This document shows, piece by piece, positions 16,460-24,228 of a stretch of DNA of 64,000 nucleotides (positions within the stretch are counted from its first letter, which is position 1; every line of letters begins with the position of its first letter). Below the pieces are notes generated by a model. It was not told the DNA's origin. It saw only the letters and a program-made list of their open reading frames with translations, and did no database searches. Source of the DNA: Salegentibacter_A chungangensis (GTDB taxonomy: Bacteria; Bacteroidota; Bacteroidia; Flavobacteriales; Flavobacteriaceae); NCBI RefSeq assembly GCF_042678405.1, contig NZ_JBHTLI010000001.1, positions 1,178,001 through 1,242,000 of the forward strand, written 5' to 3'. Position numbers and translations under genes: made by a program.

Positions 16460-16484
16460 GTGTGAATAAAAATACATACATTTG
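16452..16484 (+). promoter_or_regulatory. Promoter of glnN
   Basis: TTG at 16452-16454, 22-nt spacer, TACATTTG at 16477-16484: both elements of the Bacteroidota consensus. The glnN ATG is 31 nt downstream of the -7 box. Confidence 0.75.
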
Positions 16485-16515
16485 GCTTCTAAATTTTAAA
16501 TCTATACAACACAAT

Positions 16516-18702
16516 ATGTCAACTTTAAGATTTGAAGCCTTAAAAGAAACCTTTAACCGTAAACCGGTGGAAATCGAAGAGCCAAGCAGAAGATCTCAGC
16601 TTTTTGGTACAAACGTATTCGATGAAAGAGTAATGCGCCAGTTCCTTACAAAGGAGGCGTATAAAAATGTAATGGATGCCATTAAAACCGGCGCTAAAAT
16701 TGAGCGTGTGGTAGCCGATCACATCTCTACAGGAATGAAAGAATGGGCTATTGCTAAAGGTGTGACTCACTACACCCACTGGTTCCAGCCTCTTACCGGA
16801 ACTACAGCAGAAAAACATGATGCCTTTTTTGAAACCATAGGAGATGGTGAAGCCATTGAGAAATTTGGCGGTAGCCAGCTGGTACAACAGGAACCTGATG
16901 CTTCCAGCTTCCCGAGCGGGGGGATTAGAAATACTTTTGAAGCCCGTGGGTATACAGCCTGGGACCCTACTTCTCCTGCATTTATCTGGGGAACTACCCT
17001 TTGTATCCCAACGATTTTCGTTTCCTATACCGGAGAGGCTCTGGATTATAAAACTCCGCTTCTTCGTGCATTACAGGCTGTAGATCACGCAGCTACAGAT
17101 GTGGCTAAATATTTTGACAAAAACGTAAGTAAAGTAAATGCAACCCTGGGTTGGGAGCAGGAATATTTCCTTATAGATTCAGCCTTGGCTGCAACCCGTC
17201 CCGATCTTCAGCTTTCAGGTAGAACCTTATTAGGTCATTCTCCGGCTAAAGGTCAGCAACTGGATGATCACTATTTTGGTTCAATTCCGTCAAGAGTTCT
17301 TGCTTTTATGCGTGAACTGGAAATTGAATGTATGAAACTGGGAATCCCGGTAAAAACCCGTCACAATGAGGTTGCCCCTAACCAGTTTGAGCTTGCGCCT
17401 ATTTTTGAAGAGGCCAACCTTGCGGTAGATCACAACTCCCTTATTATGGATGTGATGACCAAGATCGCCGAAAAACACCATTTTAAAGTATTATTCCACG
17501 AAAAGCCGTTTGCAGGAATTAACGGTAGTGGTAAACATAACAACTGGTCGCTTAGTACCGATACGGGTGTGAATTTGTTAGGGCCTGGAAGTACTCCAAT
17601 GAAGAACCTTCAGTTCCTGACCTTCTTTATCAATACCATTAAAGCAGTATATGATAATGAGGAATTATTACGTGCCGCTATTGCCAGCGCTTCTAATGAT
17701 TACCGGCTTGGAGCCAACGAAGCTCCGCCGGCAATTATTTCAGCTTTCATTGGTTCTCAGCTAACCGAGGTTCTTGATGAACTTGAAAAAGTGACCGACG
17801 GGAAACTTTCTCCACAGGAAAAAACCGACCTTAAACTGAATGTTGTAGGTAAGATCCCTGAAATCCTTCTGGATAATACCGACAGGAACAGGACTTCTCC
17901 ATTCGCCTTCACCGGAAATAAATTCGAATTCAGAGCGGTAGGATCAACGGCCAACTGTGCTAACCCAATGACCGTGTTGAACACGATCGTGGCCAAGCAG
18001 CTTAAAGACTTCAAGAAAGAGGTAGATAAGCTTGTGAAGAGCAAGAAGATGAAGAAAGACGATGCGATCTTTAACGTACTTAGAGATTACATTAAGAAGT
18101 CTAAGAAGATCCGTTTTGAAGGAAATAACTATGGAGAAGAGTGGGAGAAAGAAGCTGAAAAGCGTGGTTTAAGCAATAACAGAACCACTCCTGAAGCATT
18201 GAAAATTCAGACTGCCAAGAAAACCATCGATCTTTATAAAGAGATGGGGGTAATGAATAAGGTGGAGATCGAAGCACGTCACGAGATCGAACTTGAAGAG
18301 TATGCAATGAGGGTTCAGATTGAAGGCCGTATCCTTGGAGACATTGCAAGAAACCACATTATCCCAACGGCTATCAAGTACCAGAACGTTCTTATTGAGA
18401 ATGTGGAAGGGCTTAAGCATATTTACAATGATGATTTCAAGAAGCACTCAAAGGAGCAGATGAACATCCTTGAGAATATTTCAGCTCATATTGCAACCAT
18501 CAACTCTAAGGTGAACGAAATGATTGAAGCCAGAAAAGTGGCTAATAAGATCGATGATCCTGAGAAGAAAGCTTTTGCTTACTGTAATGATGTGAAGCCT
18601 TTCTTTGATGAAATTAGATATCATTGCGATAAACTGGAATTAATGGTAGATGATGAGATCTGGCCATTGACCAAATACAGAGAATTACTGTTTACCAGAT
18701 AA
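16516..18702 (+). CDS. glnN: Glutamine synthetase type III
   Basis: A 728-residue GSIII, starting at the ATG at 16516 (MSTLRFEALKETFNRKP), downstream of a good promoter; the in-frame GTG at 16462 lies inside the promoter and is rejected. Characteristic segments are FGTNVFDERVMRQFL, THYTHWFQPLTGTTAEKHD, GWEQEYFLID, RHNEVAPNQFELAP, INGSGKHNNWSLST and NRTSPFAFTGNKFEFRAVGS. It makes glutamine from glutamate, ammonium and ATP as a dodecamer. GSIII is the usual form in Bacteroidota. The regulators glnK-amtB are 15 kb away in this window. Confidence 0.97.
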   Translation: MSTLRFEALKETFNRKPVEIEEPSRRSQLFGTNVFDERVMRQFLTKEAYKNVMDAIKTGAKIERVVADHISTGMKEWAIAKGVTHYTHWFQPLTGTTAEKHDAFFETIGDGEAIEKFGGSQLVQQEPDASSFPSGGIRNTFEARGYTAWDPTSPAFIWGTTLCIPTIFVSYTGEALDYKTPLLRALQAVDHAATDVAKYFDKNVSKVNATLGWEQEYFLIDSALAATRPDLQLSGRTLLGHSPAKGQQLDDHYFGSIPSRVLAFMRELEIECMKLGIPVKTRHNEVAPNQFELAPIFEEANLAVDHNSLIMDVMTKIAEKHHFKVLFHEKPFAGINGSGKHNNWSLSTDTGVNLLGPGSTPMKNLQFLTFFINTIKAVYDNEELLRAAIASASNDYRLGANEAPPAIISAFIGSQLTEVLDELEKVTDGKLSPQEKTDLKLNVVGKIPEILLDNTDRNRTSPFAFTGNKFEFRAVGSTANCANPMTVLNTIVAKQLKDFKKEVDKLVKSKKMKKDDAIFNVLRDYIKKSKKIRFEGNNYGEEWEKEAEKRGLSNNRTTPEALKIQTAKKTIDLYKEMGVMNKVEIEARHEIELEEYAMRVQIEGRILGDIARNHIIPTAIKYQNVLIENVEGLKHIYNDDFKKHSKEQMNILENISAHIATINSKVNEMIEARKVANKIDDPEKKAFAYCNDVKPFFDEIRYHCDKLELMVDDEIWPLTKYRELLFTR

Positions 18703-18726
18703 ATCTGTTGAATTGCAGAAAGAAAG

Positions 18727-18757
18727 AACCACGGAGCATTATTCCGTGGTTTTTTTG
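18727..18757 (+). terminator. Terminator of glnN
   Basis: Hairpin AACCACGGA gcattat TCCGTGGTT followed by a T run. Confidence 0.88.
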
Positions 18758-18802
18758 TTTAAATATGTAGCTCACTTATTATTCCAAAATTTCAAATCTG
18801 AT

Positions 18803-18810
18803 TATCTTTG
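18803..18810 (+). promoter_or_regulatory. Probable -7 box of purM
   Basis: TATCTTTG at 18803-18810, 19 nt before the ATG; no clear -33 TTG. Confidence 0.5.
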
Positions 18811-18829
18811 AGACCTTTAAAACTATCTT

Positions 18830-20011
18830 ATGAGCCAGGAAATAAGTAAAAGATATGCACAAAGAGGAGTTTCAGCAGGAAAAGAGGATGTCCATAAGGC
18901 GATCAAAAATGTTGATAAAGGACTTTTTCCAAAAGCTTTTTGTAAGATCGTTCCAGATCATCTAACAGGGGACGATGATTACTGCCTCATTATGCACGCC
19001 GATGGTGCCGGAACAAAATCTTCCCTGGCTTATATGTACTGGAAAGAGACTGGAGATCTTTCGGTTTGGAAAGGGATCGCCCAGGATGCGCTTATTATGA
19101 ATATAGATGACCTGCTGTGCGTGGGCGCGACCGATAAGATCCTGCTTTCTTCAACCATTGGAAGAAATAAAAATCTTGTGCCGGGAGAAGTGATCTCTGC
19201 TATCATCAACGGTACCGAAGAGCTTATTTCTGAATTAATGGATTTTGGGGTGGAGATACATTCTACCGGTGGAGAAACTGCCGATGTTGGGGACCTGGTA
19301 AGAACCATTATCGTAGATTCTACGGTTACCGCGAGGATGAAACGCAGTGACGTGATAGATAACTCAAATATCAAACCCGGCAATGTGATCGTAGGATTGT
19401 CTTCTTTCGGGCAGGCGTCTTATGAAAAGGAGTATAACGGCGGGATGGGAAGCAACGGATTGACTTCTGCACGCCACGATGTATTCTCTAAAATCCTTGC
19501 CGAAAAATATCCTGAGAGTTTTGATAATGATATTCCTGAAGAGCTCATCTATTCAGGAACCAAGAAACTAACCGATAAGGTGGAAGATGCTCCGCTGGAT
19601 GCCGGAAAACTCGTGCTTTCTCCAACGCGTACCTATGCGCCTGTGATCAAGAAGATCCTTTCAAAGTTCAGCAATAAAGAGATAAACGGGATGGTGCACT
19701 GCAGTGGTGGCGCCCAGACCAAGATCCTTCATTTTGTAGAGAACCTGCATATCATTAAAGACAATATGTTCGAAGTTCCTCCTTTATTCAAACTTATAAG
19801 GGAAGAGAGCAAGACCGACTGGAAAGAAATGTACCAGGTCTTTAATATGGGGCACCGGATGGAGCTTTATGTAGATGAAGAAGTTGCCGATGAAATCATC
19901 ACGATTTCAAAGTCTTTTGATGTAGATGCGAAGATCGTGGGAAGGGTAGAAGCTTCAGAAGAAAAGAAACTCACCATAAAAAGCGAATTCGGAGAATTTA
20001 ATTATTCATAA
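18830..20011 (+). CDS. purM: Phosphoribosylformylglycinamidine cyclo-ligase (Bacteroidota-type PurM)
   Basis: A 393-residue AIR synthase. It begins YAQRGVSAGKEDVHKAI, a form of the PurM start YxxAGVD, then shows MHADGAGTKSSLAY (nucleotide and metal region), ALIMNIDDLLCVGA, HSTGGETADVGD and, in the C-terminal half, GMVHCSGGAQTK and FNMGHRMELYV. It closes the imidazole ring in purine synthesis. It is about 45 residues longer than E. coli PurM and diverges in the N-terminus, which is normal for Bacteroidota. No purine genes adjoin it. Confidence 0.9.
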   Translation: MSQEISKRYAQRGVSAGKEDVHKAIKNVDKGLFPKAFCKIVPDHLTGDDDYCLIMHADGAGTKSSLAYMYWKETGDLSVWKGIAQDALIMNIDDLLCVGATDKILLSSTIGRNKNLVPGEVISAIINGTEELISELMDFGVEIHSTGGETADVGDLVRTIIVDSTVTARMKRSDVIDNSNIKPGNVIVGLSSFGQASYEKEYNGGMGSNGLTSARHDVFSKILAEKYPESFDNDIPEELIYSGTKKLTDKVEDAPLDAGKLVLSPTRTYAPVIKKILSKFSNKEINGMVHCSGGAQTKILHFVENLHIIKDNMFEVPPLFKLIREESKTDWKEMYQVFNMGHRMELYVDEEVADEIITISKSFDVDAKIVGRVEASEEKKLTIKSEFGEFNYS

Positions 20012-20253
20012 GCAGGATCTTTCTGATCCATATTTCTTTCCGGTAAAACAGGCCTTTGTCTGGCTTTTTCTGATATCACTTCATTTATAGCTTATTATTT
20101 GGGCTTTTCAGAATTCCATTATCCGGACAGGATTTTTTATTTGGTCGGGCTTTCAGGCTTGTTGGCTTTCTCTGTTCAGAAAGAGAAAGGTCGTTGCTTA
20201 CCTTTGATGGGGGAACTCTGATTTTTGACTCCTGTAAATCCCTCAAAATATCG
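20012..20253. other. Spacer between purM and prfA with an ATG-less open frame and an inverted repeat
   Basis: No gene can be assigned. Frame 20027-20218 on the plus strand is open for 64 codons and would encode a hydrophobic peptide (for example PDRIFYLVGLSGLLAFSV) but contains no usable ATG until its last few codons. Inside it lies an 8-bp perfect inverted repeat, CTTTCTCT (20166-20173) and AGAGAAAG (20182-20189). It may be a gene remnant or chance. Confidence 0.35.
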
Positions 20254-20261
20254 TAAATTTG
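20254..20261 (+). promoter_or_regulatory. Probable promoter of prfA
   Basis: TAAATTTG at 20254-20261 with CTG at 20232-20234 (spacer 19) as a weak -33 element. Confidence 0.5.
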
Positions 20262-20286
20262 CTATCTTAAAATCAGTGAGGTTAAT

Positions 20287-21363
20287 ATGATTGAGAAGCT
20301 TAATGTAGTAAAGCAGCGTTTTGATGAGGTGAATGATCTGATCATTCAACCGGATATAATTGCCGATCAGAAACGATATATAGAATTAAACAAGGAATAT
20401 AAAGATCTTAAGGCTTTAATGGAGGAGCGTGAGAAGTATATGGAACTCACCAACAACATCCAGGAAGCCGAAGAGATCATCGCCGATGGCAGCGATCCTG
20501 AGATGACCGAAATGGCCAAACTTCAACTGGAAGAGGCTAAGGAGGAACTTCCCGCTTTGGAAGAAAAGATCAGGATGATGCTTGTGCCTAAAGACCCCGA
20601 GGACGCAAAGAACGTGGTAATGGAGATTCGTGCCGGTACCGGCGGGGACGAGGCCAGTATTTTTGCCGGGGACCTTTACCGTATGTATACCAAATATATA
20701 GAAAGCAAAGGCTGGAAGCACCAGATCGTGGATTTTAGCGAAGGTACCAGTGGCGGATTTAAAGAGATGATCTTCGAGGTTTCGGGAGAGGATGTTTATG
20801 GGACCTTAAAGTTCGAAGCCGGAGTGCACCGTGTACAACGAGTGCCGCAAACCGAAACCCAGGGTCGTGTGCATACTTCTGCCGCAACAGTAATGGTATT
20901 GCCCGAAGCTGAAGAATTTGATGTGGAGATCGATCCGAAAGATGTGCGAATAGATTACTTCTGTTCTTCAGGACCCGGAGGTCAGTCGGTAAACACTACT
21001 TATTCGGCCGTACGTTTAACCCACGAGCCTACTGGGCTGGTAGCTCAATGTCAGGATCAGAAATCGCAGCACAAGAACAAAGAGAAAGCTTTCAGGGTAC
21101 TGCGTTCCAGATTATATGAAATGGAACTGGCTAAAAAGATGGAAGCCGATGCCGCGAAAAGGAACTCGATGGTTTCCAGCGGAGACCGTAGTGCGAAGAT
21201 CAGGACGTATAACTACTCCCAGGGAAGGGTGACCGATCACCGTATCAACCTTACCCTTTATGATCTTTCCAATATCATAAACGGAGATATTCAGAAGATC
21301 ATCGACGAGCTGCAGCTGGTGGAAAACACCGAAAAGCTCAAAGAAAATTCCGATATATTTTAA
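20287..21363 (+). CDS. prfA: Peptide chain release factor 1
   Basis: A 358-residue class I release factor. The codon-recognition tripeptide is PQT at 187-189 (RVPQTETQGR), placing it with RF1 (PxT) and not RF2 (SPF), so it reads UAA and UAG. The catalytic GGQ is at 231-233 in SGPGGQSVN, preceded by the typical RAGTGGDEASIFAGDLYRMY. Full length. prmC is not adjacent; pyrF follows after a terminator. Confidence 0.97.
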   Translation: MIEKLNVVKQRFDEVNDLIIQPDIIADQKRYIELNKEYKDLKALMEEREKYMELTNNIQEAEEIIADGSDPEMTEMAKLQLEEAKEELPALEEKIRMMLVPKDPEDAKNVVMEIRAGTGGDEASIFAGDLYRMYTKYIESKGWKHQIVDFSEGTSGGFKEMIFEVSGEDVYGTLKFEAGVHRVQRVPQTETQGRVHTSAATVMVLPEAEEFDVEIDPKDVRIDYFCSSGPGGQSVNTTYSAVRLTHEPTGLVAQCQDQKSQHKNKEKAFRVLRSRLYEMELAKKMEADAAKRNSMVSSGDRSAKIRTYNYSQGRVTDHRINLTLYDLSNIINGDIQKIIDELQLVENTEKLKENSDIF

Positions 21364-21373
21364 AACAGATAAT

Positions 21374-21404
21374 AGCTCCTGCTTTATGGCAGGAGCTTTT
21401 TTTT
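21374..21404 (+). terminator. Terminator of prfA
   Basis: Hairpin AGCTCCTGC tttatg GCAGGAGCT followed by eight T. Confidence 0.88.
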
Positions 21405-21441
21405 ATACCTTAGCCTGAGTAATAAAGAAAAATCAGCTTTA

Positions 21442-22260
21442 ATGACAACTGCCGAACTGGTCGAACAAATTCATAAGAAAAAATCATTTTTATGCGTAGG
21501 TCTTGATGTGGATCTTGAGCGGATCCCGACTTATCTGCTGTCTGAAGAAGATCCTATCTTCAGTTTCAATAAAGCGATCATAGATGCCACCCATAAATTT
21601 TGTGTGGCTTATAAGCCCAATATTGCTTTTTATGAAGCGAACGGCCTGGAAGGCTGGAAAGCCCTGGAGAAAACGGTGAATTATATCCACAAGGAGTATC
21701 CGGAGATCTTTACTATTGCCGATGCCAAACGCGGGGATATTGGGAATACTTCAAGGATGTATGCGAAAACTTTTCTGAAAGATCTCGGTTTCGATTCTAT
21801 TACCGTGGCGCCTTATATGGGTAAAGATTCTGTAGAGCCTTTCCTTGAATTTCAAAACAGGCATACCATTCTTCTGGCTTTAACTTCCAATGAAGGAGCA
21901 TTTGACTTTCAGACCCAGAAGGTGGGAGATAAAGAACTTTATAAAAAGGTCTTGGAGACTTCTAAAACCTGGAAGAATTCAGAAAACCTTATGTACGTGG
22001 TGGGAGCTACCAAGGCTGAATTTCTTGCCGATATTCGCAAGATCATTCCGAATAGTTTTCTTCTGGTTCCCGGGGTGGGTGCCCAGGGCGGGAAACTCGA
22101 GGATGTTTGCAAATACGGGATGACCAAAGATGTAGGCTTGCTGGTCAATTCTTCCCGAAAGATCATCTACGCTTCCGAATCTTCAAATTTCGCTGAAATA
22201 GCAGGAGCTAAGGCTGAAGTGCTTCAGAAGCAAATGGCTGAAGAGCTGAAACAACTCTAA
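21442..22260 (+). CDS. pyrF: Orotidine 5'-phosphate decarboxylase (type 2)
   Basis: A 272-residue enzyme: LCVGLDVDLERIP at the N-terminus, YKPNIAFYEANGLEGW, the catalytic IADAKRGDIGNTS (the Asp-Lys-Asp network), and LVPGVGAQGG near the C-terminus. It converts OMP to UMP. The length and the DAKRGDIGNT form are those of the longer PyrF type found in Bacteroidota and Actinobacteria. The next gene starts 10 nt after the stop. Confidence 0.95.
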   Translation: MTTAELVEQIHKKKSFLCVGLDVDLERIPTYLLSEEDPIFSFNKAIIDATHKFCVAYKPNIAFYEANGLEGWKALEKTVNYIHKEYPEIFTIADAKRGDIGNTSRMYAKTFLKDLGFDSITVAPYMGKDSVEPFLEFQNRHTILLALTSNEGAFDFQTQKVGDKELYKKVLETSKTWKNSENLMYVVGATKAEFLADIRKIIPNSFLLVPGVGAQGGKLEDVCKYGMTKDVGLLVNSSRKIIYASESSNFAEIAGAKAEVLQKQMAEELKQL

Positions 22261-22270
22261 ACTCTTTTTT

Positions 22271-23062
22271 ATGGAATTTCAGGACCAGTTAGGTAGAAAA
22301 ATAATGCTTTCTTCCAGGCCTGAAAGGATCGTTTCCCTGGTGCCAAGCCAGACCGAGTTACTTGTTGATCTTGGTTTGGAGAAGGAACTTGTGGGAATAA
22401 CCAAATTCTGTGTTCACCCGAAAGCTCTGCGAAAAGTCAAAAAAGTGGTTGGAGGAACCAAAGAAGTTCACCTGGATAAGATAAAGGAGTTGAAGCCGGA
22501 TATTATTCTTTGTAACAAGGAAGAGAATACTAAAGAAATGGTGGAGGAGCTGGAGACGATCGCGCCTGTTCACGTTTCAGATGTCAATAACTTAGATGAG
22601 GCCGAAGAACTTATAGCACAATACGGGAAGCTTTTTGGAAAAGGACCTTTAGCTGATACATTTATAAGTTCTATTGAAAGGAAAAAGGAAGAATTAAAAA
22701 AGCTGGTTGAGGAAAGACCAAAATTAAAGGTCGCATATTTCATCTGGAATCGCCCTTTAATGGCCGTAGGGGTAAATACCTTTATTGATAAAATGCTTGA
22801 ACTTAATGGCTTTGAAAACGTAATTTGGGAAGAAAGGTATCCGGAAATTAGTGTTGATCAACTGAAGAAAAGAAATCCTGATCTGCTCCTGTTGTCATCT
22901 GAACCCTTCCCCTTCAGGGAAAAGCATAGGGAAATATTCTCTGAAATGAATTCGAAGGTATTATTTGTGGATGGGGAGTATTTCAGCTGGTATGGTTCAC
23001 GCCTTATAGACGCTATGGACTATTTTAAAAAATTACAGGATCAGCTATCGATCTTGTCGTAG
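22271..23062 (+). CDS. BtuF-like helical-backbone substrate-binding protein without signal peptide
   Basis: A 263-residue protein with the BtuF/FhuD fold pattern: SRPERIVSLVPSQTELLVDLGLEKELVGITKFC at the N-terminus, LKPDIILCNKEEN and LKKRNPDLLLLSSEPFPF before each lobe turn, and a long linking helix around residues 115-160. Family members bind corrinoids or ferric chelates in the periplasm for ABC importers. Here the Met is followed directly by the mature-type sequence with no signal peptide or lipobox, and no permease or ATPase gene adjoins it. It therefore looks cytoplasmic and may be a stand-alone binder. It follows pyrF by 10 nt. Confidence 0.8.
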   Translation: MEFQDQLGRKIMLSSRPERIVSLVPSQTELLVDLGLEKELVGITKFCVHPKALRKVKKVVGGTKEVHLDKIKELKPDIILCNKEENTKEMVEELETIAPVHVSDVNNLDEAEELIAQYGKLFGKGPLADTFISSIERKKEELKKLVEERPKLKVAYFIWNRPLMAVGVNTFIDKMLELNGFENVIWEERYPEISVDQLKKRNPDLLLLSSEPFPFREKHREIFSEMNSKVLFVDGEYFSWYGSRLIDAMDYFKKLQDQLSILS

Positions 23063-23223
23063 TTCATTCGGCGTAATTCTCTAAGGATCTTTTTGGCCTT
23101 GGCATTCACTCTGTCGCTCTCCTCCTTATCCACAAGGGCCAGTTTGTATGCGCGATGCATAAGCTGAGTGTACTTATCGCACATACATTCCTCTTTGGTT
23201 TTATTTTCAAAAAGCTTAAACAT
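23041..23223 (-). CDS. Lacal_2735-like small protein
   Basis: A 60-residue charged helical protein, MFKLFENKTKEE at the start and KKILRELRRMNYDKIDS at the end, resembling the flavobacterial Lacal_2735 family; function unknown. The ATG at 23221-23223 is chosen because it has an AAAAGGA ribosome-binding site and because the alternative ATG at 23251-23253 sits inside the -7 promoter box. Its 3' end overlaps the convergent binding-protein gene by 22 nt. Confidence 0.7.
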   Translation of the reverse strand: MFKLFENKTKEECMCDKYTQLMHRAYKLALVDKEESDRVNAKAKKILRELRRMNYDKIDS

Positions 23224-23250
23224 ATCCTTTTCTGCATTCTCTCTACGGTA

Positions 23251-23258
23251 CAAATATA
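23251..23258 (-). promoter_or_regulatory. -7 box of the Lacal_2735-like gene
   Basis: On the minus strand the sequence reads TATATTTG, matching TAnnTTTG, 27 nt upstream of the chosen ATG. Confidence 0.6.
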
Positions 23259-23368
23259 GAGTTAGGCTATTGTAAGATGTGCTAATCTAAAGTTAAGCTT
23301 GTTGTAAAAAATATCAGATATGGATTGGTTATGTTAAAATTTTAATTAATTCCTTGCTGTCTGGGGCT

Positions 23369-24079
23369 TTAGCCCCTGTCCTGAAGAGAAAAAACCCGTT
23401 TTAGCAGGTCGGTTGTTCTGGAGGAGATATCTTCCCTTATCTGGTTTTCTTCAATAGCGATCATAGTGAACACGCCATCCAGGGCTTCGTTGGTAACGTA
23501 GTCCGGCAGGTCCGGGTTTACATCGCTGGTAAGCGGGAGCTGGTTGTATCGCTCAATGATATTGCTCCATACCCTGTTTGCGCCAACCTTTTCCAAAGAA
23601 CGGGTGATCACCGGATTGAATTTCGCGTATAATTCATCTTCGGTTTTATTGTTCAGGTAAGTGGTAGCCGCATCATTTGGTCCCATCAGGATATTTCGGG
23701 CGTCCGCAAAAGTGATCTCCTTAACGGCGTCTACGAAGATAGGTGTAGCTTCCTTAACACCTTCTTCGGCTGCACGGTTAAGCACCTTTAAACCTTCATC
23801 GGCCAAAGAGCCCAGGCCTACATCCCTTAAAGTTTTATCTACCTTCTGAAGTTCCGGAGGCAGGGTGATCCTGACCAGCTCATTATTGTAAAACCCGTTC
23901 TCTTGGGTAAGCTTACTCACCTGCTTGTCAATACCAAAATCCAGGGCTTGCCTAAGCCCGGAGGCTATTTCTGCATTGGTTACGCCATACCCGTTTTGCG
24001 GGAGTTGACTGGCAATATCCTGTAGCTCGGCACAGGAAGTGAAAAAAATAAGAACAGAAAGTAAGAGGATCTTTTTCAT
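23369..24079 (-). CDS. DUF4197 lipoprotein
   Basis: A 236-residue protein with a lipoprotein signal (MKKILLLSVLIFFTSC, lipidated Cys16). The mature part is helical and matches DUF4197: EIASGLRQALDFGIDKQVSKL, VRITLPPELQKVDKTLRDVGLG, EITFADARNILMGPNDAATTYL and ALDGVFTMIAIEE. Function unknown; predicted periplasm-facing and membrane anchored. A minus-strand TATATTTG box lies at 24091-24098, just upstream. Divergent from icmF. Confidence 0.9.
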   Translation of the reverse strand: MKKILLLSVLIFFTSCAELQDIASQLPQNGYGVTNAEIASGLRQALDFGIDKQVSKLTQENGFYNNELVRITLPPELQKVDKTLRDVGLGSLADEGLKVLNRAAEEGVKEATPIFVDAVKEITFADARNILMGPNDAATTYLNNKTEDELYAKFNPVITRSLEKVGANRVWSNIIERYNQLPLTSDVNPDLPDYVTNEALDGVFTMIAIEENQIREDISSRTTDLLKRVFSLQDRG

Positions 24080-24090
24080 AAGAGTTTTTT

Positions 24091-24098
24091 CAAATATA
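24091..24098 (-). promoter_or_regulatory. -7 box of the DUF4197 gene
   Basis: Minus-strand TATATTTG (plus CAAATATA), 12 nt upstream of the ATG; no clear -33 element. Confidence 0.5.
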
Positions 24099-24228
24099 AC
24101 AGAAACTTTTCTGAGCTTAAATTCACGGCTTTTTAATTCAACCTCCTCTTCTTGAAATAATATTAAAATCCCGGAATTTCATTGCGATTTTCGTAAATTG
24201 CAGACCCTAAAATTTGATATTGTTACAA

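Noticed and set aside
24080..24228. Cobalamin riboswitch upstream of icmF
   Set aside because: The spacer is only about 150 bp, A/T rich, and has no B12-box (GCCACTG-like) or stable multi-stem fold.
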